Source: Eurosta solidaginis (taxonomy: Eukaryota; Arthropoda; Insecta; Diptera; Tephritidae). Taken from it: a DNA stretch of 64,000 nt. The DNA is taken from positions 347,614,302 to 347,678,301 of the forward strand of contig NC_090319.1 of NCBI RefSeq assembly GCF_040869045.1, read 5' to 3'. Below the pieces are notes generated by a model. The model was not told the origin of the DNA. It saw nothing but the letters and a program-made list of their open reading frames with translations, and ran no database searches. The position numbers and the translations under genes are program-made. Below are positions 56,486-64,000 of this stretch, in pieces (the first letter of the stretch is position 1; every line of letters begins with the position of its first letter).

Positions 56486-56699
56486 TCATAAGATTTCAAA
56501 AACAATCGGTGCTGCCCCTTTCAACAAAATGTGATTTCTTTGTCGAAAATTTCACACGGCGTCTCATTGGCGGTCGGCTTGTTTGGTATCAAAACCGCAC
56601 TTTATTCTGTTGTTCTATATAAAAAACAAAATAGCGTGAATTTCATTTACGAGAAGTGGTGAAAAAACCACTCTACAAATAGAATACAAATTATAATAA

Positions 56700-56800
56700 T
56701 GATAATAAAGAACATGTTGATGTTGCTTCGGATGACACTTGAACTCAGCACGTTCGGAGTGAAATGCTACCACCGCACCACTGCGGCTTACTGTTAACAT
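56700..56800 (-). mobile_element. SINE tRNA-like head, inverted
   Basis: On the - strand GCCGCAGTGGTGCGGTGGTA, then GCATTTCACTCC and GAGTTCAAGTGTC, correspond to the A-box and B-box of the SINE head, followed by GAAGCAACATCAACATG. Confidence 0.6.
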
Positions 56801-57374
56801 CTGTCATTACTCAATACAACGAGCAACAATGTTGACTTCAAAATATGTTTTTATATCACTCCGAAAAGTATAATACTGGGCCCGTCCGATCACGAATCGA
56901 AACCCAATTCCACTAATACGCTAAATATGAAACTATCAAACTTTTTATGATTCACCAGTTGCGAGCTATTTGTATTTGAAAAATTGTTTTCGATCACGTA
57001 TTGCAGAACACAACTGTTTTAATTGAAAAAACTTTTTTAAAAATTGTTGACATTGCTTTGCCCGGGGCTTTAGCTCACGACGGCTGCGATTTCATTTTAA
57101 CATTTGAACACTCCATGACTTCCACCTACACCACTTTTTCACTACTCTGAACAAAAAAGTGGTAACGTCAACCGAATTGCAATCAATTAAACCGACATAT
57201 CTTTACAGTTTTATCCATCGCAAATAGCTCTCGAATCAGCTTGGCACAAATTGTTGATTCCGAGTGAACCAACAAGTGTAATGGCGGTTTCTTTTCTCCG
57301 AAAAATTTTGCACTCTTAAGTTCAAATTTTTGAACTAAGTCAGTTAATGTTTTGCAAATGACTGTATTTGTAAG

Positions 57375-57600
57375 TAATAGTATATCTTTTTTAAACGGTT
57401 TTATTTAGCTTGACTTTGAAGCGTCCAACGCTTTGTCTGATCAACGCCCTAGATTAATGAGTAGTGTGATGACTAGTACCTAGGACCTACCTAATTATTT
57501 TCTAGCTGTTAGTATTACATATTATTATTTAATGTAAGTATTATTTTCAATAAAACCTTTTAACTTAAATATTTTTTTTTAGTTATTTTATTTCTTATTC
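57375..57600 (-). repeat. Dispersed repeat, uninterrupted counterpart of 1080-1345
   Basis: ACGCCCTAGATTAATGAGTA, AGTACCTAGGACCTACCTAA, TTTTCTAGCTGTTAGTATTA and TTTTCAATAAAACCTTTTAA are the reverse complement of the 1.1-1.3 kb block without the 89-bp insert, which shows its empty site. Confidence 0.65.
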
Positions 57601-57739
57601 ATTGGGAAATATTTTGTGATGGGAACACACGAACTTAAGAGATATCTGAGAAAAACCAACGATCAAACCAACAGAACAGAGAACGCCATAAACAGGAACA
57701 GCTCTGGTAAACAAATAAAAATAGAAAACTTTTTTCTTA

Positions 57740-57835
57740 AGATTTTGATGTTGCTTTTTCCATGCCTTGATCCTAGGATTTCCGGTGTTATGAGCGTAGC
57801 ACGCTACCGTCACACCACGTTGGCCGCCTAGCGCT
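57740..57835 (-). mobile_element. SINE tRNA-like head, inverted
   Basis: The - strand reads GGCGGCCAACGTGGTGTGAC, GGTAGCGTGCTACGCTCATA and ACACCGGAAATCCTAGGATC, then AAAAAGCAACATCAAAA, collinear with the SINE head at 41172-41260. Confidence 0.75.
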
Positions 57836-57839
57836 GGTG

Positions 57840-58740
57840 TTTCGAGCGATATTAACGCCATCTGACACACAAAAATTGGCAATCTTCAACTTTTACCACA
57901 TGCTAAGCATAAGTGCTTTCGCAAGTAAAATAATTTTTCCCATTTTCACAATTAAAAACTACATTTAAACAAAAACAAAAAAAATAAGAGACAAAATATG
58001 TTAGTAAGTATTTTTCTTTTATGGTGAGAATTTTTATGACAGTGCTTCGCGAAATTTTGTATGTGACTGAACAATGCGAAATAAGTTTCAATTTCGAAGT
58101 CTGTAGTTTCTTTATATTTACAAATGCAACATGTTGCGTGTTTGTGACGACGTTACTTTTAAGCATAATATTGCTTTGAACGCATCTTTATCTATTGAAA
58201 AAATTCATTCTGGTAATGAGCGAACACAAGTGTTGATCAATCGTTGAATGATAATTTTCTGAACACATTGTTGAACATTTATAATCAACTCAACGGTTGG
58301 GATTTTAAGCGAAGTTACTGAGCATACATTTTTTTCGCTACATTCGTCCAACGTGTTTATTCGGCTATCTGAAAGTTCTATGACATATAAAAATGTTGGT
58401 TATTAATAACATAGTTCTCTCTTCATATTTTAGAGGAGGACGGAAAACAATTTAAGGATAATTATTTCATTTGGTAGCTGGCACAACTCGCCGTTCAGAG
58501 AAGAAATATTGTATCACTGAACCATAGGAAACATGTTTGCAACGTATCAACAAGAATAGTGTTCGCTGAAAGCGCCTAATATTATCCTGAAAATACTGTG
58601 GCGAATATTAGCATCGTTATGATGTTAGTAAATAATTACAACAACAACAAAAAAAGCAGGCAGCCATGCTTATGTACAAGCCAAGGAAGAATATTACACA
58701 CACATAACCAACAGCTTGAAGCAAGAAGAAGAACAACAAG
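57840..58740. other. Unassigned DNA before the gag-like scrap
   Basis: TGTGGCGAATATTAGCATCG at 58609 and ACAACAACAACAAA at 58639 may be the untranslated leader of the same retroelement. No repeated end was found. Confidence 0.3.
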
Positions 58741-58743
58741 GAC

Positions 58744-59060
58744 ATGGCCAAGTTAAATGATTTGAAGATCCAGCAACTGAAAAAGGAGTTGGAAGCCCGT
58801 GGATTGAATACTACTGGGAATAAATCCGAGCTACTAACACGACTAAGGGAACGTATGGAATTGGAAGGAATCGACGTTGATTAACATACTTTTCATCCTG
58901 ATGTGGAAGAGTCAGAGATTAATATGGAGGAGAAGAAAGAGATTTCGAACTCATTGGCAAGTGTTGACACTAACGCGATATTAGCAGTGCTGAAGCAAAT
59001 GTCGTCACAAGTATCAACCGCTATTTCAGCACAGCTCGAAGTAAAGAGACACGTTTAACA
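58744..59060 (+). pseudogene. SAP-motif gag-like fragment of a retrotransposon
   Basis: From ATG at 58744 the frame reads MAKLNDLKIQQLKKELEARG, then LNTTGNKSELLTRLRERMEL. This is a SAP-type helix-turn-helix (L-K-x-x-L-K-x-E-L-E-x-R-G-L-x-T-x-G-x-K-x-E-L-x-x-R-L). A TAA lies at 58882, but the same frame continues with EEKKEISNSLASVDTNAILA and SSQVSTAISAQLEVK until 59058. Further RxTSKM/ITSKIETQ-like repeats lie in another frame to about 59110. Such proteins begin insect LTR-element gag polyproteins in my memory. No protease, RT or long terminal repeats are seen here. Confidence 0.6.
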
Positions 59061-59224
59061 TCCAAGATGGATACAGGAGACACGCATAACATCGAAGATT
59101 GAAACACAAGGAACAATTATTTCAGATATGTCGATATGCCGTTGAATTAGCCATAGTGCGATGAATTTTACGGAACAACTCTGTTAACTCAAGAACAACA
59201 AACTTGATTTGTGGAGATATAGTC

Positions 59225-60345
59225 TTTGACACCAAAGTGGTAACTTTAAAAGCATTATAAAAGAACACACTAATATACCCAAACAAATTTTCATGGAAAT
59301 ACTTAAATTTTGCATTGAAGAAACTAGATACTTCAAATTTAATCATACGGTATATACACAATTGAAAGGAATGCCAATGGGATCCCCTGCATCCCCAGTC
59401 ATAGCGGATATCATAATGGAAGAATTGCTCAACAAAACGATGGAAAAGCTAAGCCGTAAACCAAGAATATTAATCAAATATGTCAATGATTTATTTGCGA
59501 TCATACGGGAGGATGAAGTACAAAATACGCTATACATATTAAATTCGTTTGACAGAAATATTAAATTCACGATAGAAGTTGAAGAAGAGAACTCATTGCC
59601 GTACCTTGACTCTATTATAATCCACAGAGGAAATCAGCTAAAACTAAAGTGATATAGAAAAGCAACAGCATCCAGACGAATCATCAACTTTCATTCGAAA
59701 CATCCCAAAACGATGACAATAAATACTGCAATTACTGTTACTGTTAAAAGACAACGAATTTCCGGAAAACATGATAAAAACACTATTAAAAAGAGCCAAA
59801 TTTACAAAAAATCAACAAGACCGTGAAAGCCCTAAAAAAATTTTCAAATCCGTCACTTATGTAACTCATTTATCAGAACGACTAGCTAAGTCAGATTTTT
59901 ATGATAAAGAAAAAGTCAGAATAGCCCATAAGCCTACCAACACTCTGAAAATCATGTTCGACAAAACTAAGTCAAAAATACCTCAATTAGAAAAAAGTAA
60001 TGTAATTTATAAAATTCCATGTAACGGCAATAACCAAGAACCTTGCAAAAGTATGTATATTGGCACAACGAAATCAAAGTTAAAAACCAGACTAGCACAA
60101 CACAAATGCGACGTTAAACAGTGCCATTTTTCAAATACACAAAACTTCACCTATGGCACAGTGTGCAAGTAGCGGCCACTCCCCCAACTTTGAAAAAGTA
60201 ACAATATTACAACAAGAACAACACTACAACAAACGATTCACACTAGAAATGTTACATATAATTAACACACCACCATACATTCGGCAAACTACAAAACGGA
60301 TACCGATGGCGTTGCTCACATGTTTCGTCATTTACTAACAATCAA
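59225..60345 (+). pseudogene. Penelope-like element: RT and GIY-YIG remnants
   Basis: From about 59230 the frame reads NFKSIIKEHTNIPKQIFMEI, then QLKGMPMGSPASPVIADIIM (the Penelope RT motif K-G-x-x-M-G-S-P-x-S-P) and IKYVNDLFAI, where the family has Y-V-D-D. TGA at 59650 stands where Trp is expected, and YRKATASRRIINFHSKHPKT follows. In frame 59771-60172 the linker leads to VIYKIPC, a second Cys, MYIGTTKSKLKTRLAQH, a GIY-YIG endonuclease. The end of the protein (HSPNFEKVTILQQEQHYNKR and FTLEMLHIINTP) is in a third frame, 60153-60338. The upstream RT fingers are missing. It is 5' truncated with at least two frameshifts, one stop and an altered catalytic Asp, hence inactive. Confidence 0.85.
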
Positions 60346-60805
60346 ATAGACAGTGTCAAGCTCCGCGTCAAGTTATAAAGACGTGCAAAGAAATGTATGT
60401 ATATACAAATATTGTTTATGTTTTGACTTTGTTTTTGGTATTAAGAAAATTGTTTATATCACATTTATACACAGATCCTTGAGAACGGTTATCGCCTAAT
60501 AAATATATTGGAATAAATTAATCAAAAAACCTGTAGTTTTATTCAACGTAGTTTTATTGACCTCGAGCCAGCTAAAGTTCAACATATTAATTATTTCATT
60601 TTCAGGTTTTTATTCTTTATTTAATTGCCTATTGTTTCTCATTCCATTTAGTTCATTTAGTGACTCATTATTATAAGGACTCTTTCCTGACAATTTGTTA
60701 CAATCTAAGTCCTCAATACATAATCCTTCCAAAGACTTTACTCAACTCTGCGCCACGCAAGCTTGTCCCTCCTCCAACTCCAAAATATTTTGATGTCACT
60801 TCTAC

Positions 60806-61230
60806 CGGACTGTATGTAATATTTGTTCCAAATATGAGCCAAATCGGACATCATATGTCGCTTTTTATTCATGTATGTATTATGTGTCCCAAATATGAAC
60901 CAAATCGGACCACACATACGATTTTTTTTAATATCTCGATCTTTGCGCCACGTAGCGGTGATTTTTTTTCGCTTTCTATTCTTGTATGTATTATGTGTTC
61001 CAAATATGAACCAAATCGGGACACAAATACGATTTTTGTGAATATCTCGATCCTTGCGCCACCTAGCGGTGATTTTTGTCTTATTATTCCATTGTCATCG
61101 GGTTCTGAACTATATTCCAAGTTTCAAGTTTGTAGCTTATCGGGAAGTTATTTAAATTTCAATTACAAAAAAATGCTGCCTGTCCAACATGACATGCCTG
61201 TCAAGTCAACCTAAATAAAACCGTTTATAA
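60806..61230 (+). repeat. Dispersed CCAAATATGAACC repeat, two ~111-bp units
   Basis: TATGTGTCCCAAATATGAAC (60881) and TATGTGTTCCAAATATGAAC (60992) start two units with AAATCGGACCACA, ACGATTTTTT, ATATCTCGATC and GCGCCAC-TAGCGGTGA. TTGTCATCGGGTTCTGAACT and AGCTTATCGGGAAGTTATTT follow, ending AAATAAAACCG. Copies lie at 1355 and 19620 and in the foldback element at 12.1-12.9 kb. Confidence 0.75.
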
Positions 61231-61234
61231 ATAA

Positions 61235-64000
61235 CTAAGACGTCTTGGACGTCAGCAAAAATGATATGTACAACGTGCATTTTCTGAAAATTTCCATGTC
61301 ACTTTGGTGCAAGAAAAAGTTCCAATTTTGTTAAAATGTTTAAATGCAAACATTTTATTTTTAATGCACAGAACGTTGGACAATTATACAAGTGAAAATG
61401 CACAGCGTTAATATTTTGTATTTGTTTTTTCATAAAAAAGTATATTTTGACTATTACTAAACCCAAATTAGCTAATTGCAGCTTAGGCACGTGCGATAAT
61501 GTAAAGGGAGATATTTGTATGAACCTCACACACACAAGCACGTATTGCACTACGCGCTCTCTGTACAGTTTAACACAAATATCTCTAGCAGCTCATACTA
61601 GCACGTTAGAAGTGTGCACGTAAAAGTCAAAATAACACATTTACAGCTACTAAAGTTTGAGTTAAATTTTGCACAAATTCGGAATTCCAGTACACTAATG
61701 GGTTTTGCGGTGCAGTTGAAATTCATTACAGTATTTGCATCCGTGGGTGTACTATTTATACGCTAGCATAATTTGCACCCACACATGTATGTATATAAGG
61801 TTTTCAATATGTATACATGAATATGCATTGGAACGTCGAGCAACTTGATTTACATTCACTTAAGTTGTTAGCCATTGTGGGGCAGGGGCGTTAGTAAAGA
61901 ATGGGGAATGCGTAGAGGGACACTCAGTGTGCGGCACATTGACTATTACAGGCAGGCCAACAAGCAAATTCCATAACGTGCGACTACTTAGTATTTACTA
62001 GCAAACAAGTTAAAAAGCGTTTAGTGTAGCTGAATGCTGATAGCTTGTGGCGTGGCATTGGCGTTTCCTAATGGCGTTGGAGACTACCACAATGTAAATG
62101 TGTTGGTCGCGCGCACTGTGTTTCATGTGGTGAACCAAGAATGGTGGCAAAAGGCGCGGAAATGCATGCCAATAACATGCCTGGGGCGCAAATAAAAACT
62201 GCATAGCATTTTAGTAATAAGAGTTGCATGCAAATACATACTCGCACATGCATAAATATACATATGTATGTAGTGTATATGTCCCGATGCAGCAGGCCGT
62301 CATTAGCAATGCTCAGATGCAAAATGGCTCATTAAACAAATTTGAAATGCTACTTTTTAGAAAGAAAAATGAAAAGCATCCAATTTTAAAATTACTTAAT
62401 TCCACATAAACATAAAATGTACACATACATACATACCTAGTTTACCTTTAATTTGTATTTAAATGTTGTCACAAAGTGTTCCTCTGCCATTTATGCAGAA
62501 TCCTGCAGAGTTTAAAAAGAGTTCGTATAGAATATTGGCCTTTATAAAATATGTACGATTTCATACTAACACTTGAAATACCACCATTTCAAATTTTAGA
62601 TATCACTTTTTCCTATTTTTTCGGAGGCCAGAAGCTGCTACGTCCTCATGCAACATGTTACTAAGGTTTTATTCTGCTTTTTTAGCTCTGTCATAAGAAT
62701 AAAATTATGAAAGGACTAACAGTGGGGTGTTGAAGTGCTAGTATGAAATGATAAGCTTTGTACTGGAAGCTATATTTTCTTTCTTCCATATTTTTTTACC
62801 ACTTGACCAAAGATACTTTGCCGTTTAAGAACCTGTTAGTTCAAATCCATATAACTAAGACGTGATGGACTATAAGAATGTTCAGAGAAAATTACCTGTA
62901 TGAAGTCTGCTTTATGGATCATGGTCATGTAAAATGCCCTTATTTTGGATAGAAATTTTTTTTGACTATCTCAAAGAGCTGGTAACATTGTGAACGTATC
63001 AGGCAGCTTAAAAAGTCGTGCAATATCTAAATAACAAATTTAGTCAAAATGAATCAAAGACTTTCGTGATAGTAGCGGATACGCAAACGAATCAATATAA
63101 TTAGGTTAAGCAGACACTTAGAGAAAAAGATTTAGATAGAAGCGTATTAATGGAAATAAAAAATTAACGGATTGTACCTCGTCGAGCTTCACTTCCAAAT
63201 TTCGTTGTGTCACTTTTTATTGTCTTCTGCACTTCGGTGTGATAGGCGGAACACGCTACCATCACGCCAGGGCGGCCGCCAAAAGTTTGGAAAATATTTA
63301 AAGTCGATGTCGAAAGCTTCTGGCTATATTTACGTAGATTCGGTACGTTCCGGGTGCTAACGAATTAGTTCTTGGAAAGAATGTGATATGATCACCTCGA
63401 AGCTTCCAGGTCGTGGTAGTATCGGTTTCCAGTGAGATGAGCAGTCGCGTTTAACTGCACCTGCATGCAAACAGATTAGGGGACCGAAGTGGATAAGGTT
63501 TCTTTTAAAATTGATTATAAATGATATTTGATTACTAGGATGCGCAAAGGAGGGCGCTATTCTCCTCCATTCGAAGAATTCAGTGTCCATCATTTAATAT
63601 TGAATTGAGAATGATAGATTCGCCACGCCTTAAAAAATGGTCATCTTCAGTACCAGGTACCAGAATTAAAAGATACACAGAGCTAATTGACTATCGCCTG
63701 GTCAATGAACACGAAACCAAATTGGTCGCATTATGAGCGCATTCTACAAGCCGTAAGTATCCACACTGACCATAGCTTTGAGTTAAAAAACATATGCACA
63801 AACCCCTGTGAGGGAAATTAAAAGCTAGGAAAGTTTGCAGTGAAGAAACAAATCACATCAAGAGAAGTAAGAGCATATTTTCCCCATCTATTTAAGAGGC
63901 TTAGAATATTTCCAAGGAGGCATGCCTATCATTGGAGGCAACCAATATCTGTGGGCCTAGTCGTGCTAGAACCTTACTGGCGTTAATTTTTGGATTCCAC
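61235..64000. other. Right-hand unassigned DNA
   Basis: Apart from the SINE head at 63225, no gene or family was recognised. GGCTTAGAATATTTCC-AGG with GGCATGCCTATC near 63900 faintly resembles the start of the 52640 element. Confidence 0.35.
63225..63295 (-). mobile_element. SINE tRNA-like head fragment, inverted
   Basis: On the - strand GGCGGCCGCCCTGGCGTGAT, GGTAGCGTGTTCCGCC and TATCACACCGAAG match the SINE head at 41173-41215. The B-box side is lost. Confidence 0.65.

Noticed and set aside
60660..61214. 184-codon frame on the + strand
   Set aside because: It reads through the CCAAATATGAACCAAATCGG dispersed repeat. The apparent protein repeats are the DNA repeat units.

Overview
The window looks like nuclear DNA of a higher fly, most likely a tephritid fruit fly. 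It is AT-rich, has short exons with GT-AG introns, and is crowded with repeat types typical of dipteran euchromatin. Every family call is from memory of motifs; no search was run.

Only one gene is secure. The 3' half of an SLC22-type organic cation/carnitine transporter lies on the + strand, in five exons from 88 to 7688 with a poly(A) signal at 7883. Its second and third visible introns have been invaded. Intron 2 (598-3656) holds a decayed reverse transcriptase, a 212-bp palindrome and an 89-bp insertion with 13-bp target duplications. Intron 3 (3744-7203) holds an antisense Jockey-like LINE, itself split by a small MITE. A second possible gene is a small multi-membrane-span protein on the - strand (11467-11787).

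The rest is a graveyard of mobile DNA. From 8 to 21 kb lie copies of a 1.5-kb family (termini with CTCAGTTGAG), an RTE-like LINE tail, an 838-bp foldback element, a pair of long inverted repeats and a Helitron-like relic. From 21 to 31 kb lie two TTATCG-rich blocks, an RNase H scrap, a 1.6-kb inverted/tandem array of 438-bp monomers, and a dead Tc1-like transposase. From 31 to 43 kb lie LINE tails, a foldback element, a degenerate gene of a widespread arthropod repeat-borne family (36452-37450), and a tRNA-derived SINE inserted cleanly into a LINE. From 43 to 64 kb lie MITE pairs, three more copies of the 1.5-kb family, a SAP-motif gag scrap and a dead Penelope-like element with reverse transcriptase and GIY-YIG parts.

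The most interesting signal is the array at 27740-29375. Each full monomer carries a hammerhead-ribozyme-like fold (stem I CGTTG/CAACG, CNGANGA core, stem II, GAAA, NUH cleavage triplet) next to a tRNA-like A box. The array is flanked by a 13-bp direct repeat. A fragment with the same terminus sits at 1151-1239 between its own 13-bp repeats. Two further hammerhead-like cores occur at 2844-2872, inside a palindrome that shares the GAGCTCAAGGCC motif, and at 43702-43738. Together they suggest a retrozyme-like, non-autonomous family, possibly mobilised by Penelope-type enzymes such as the relic at 59.2-60.3 kb. That link is inference.
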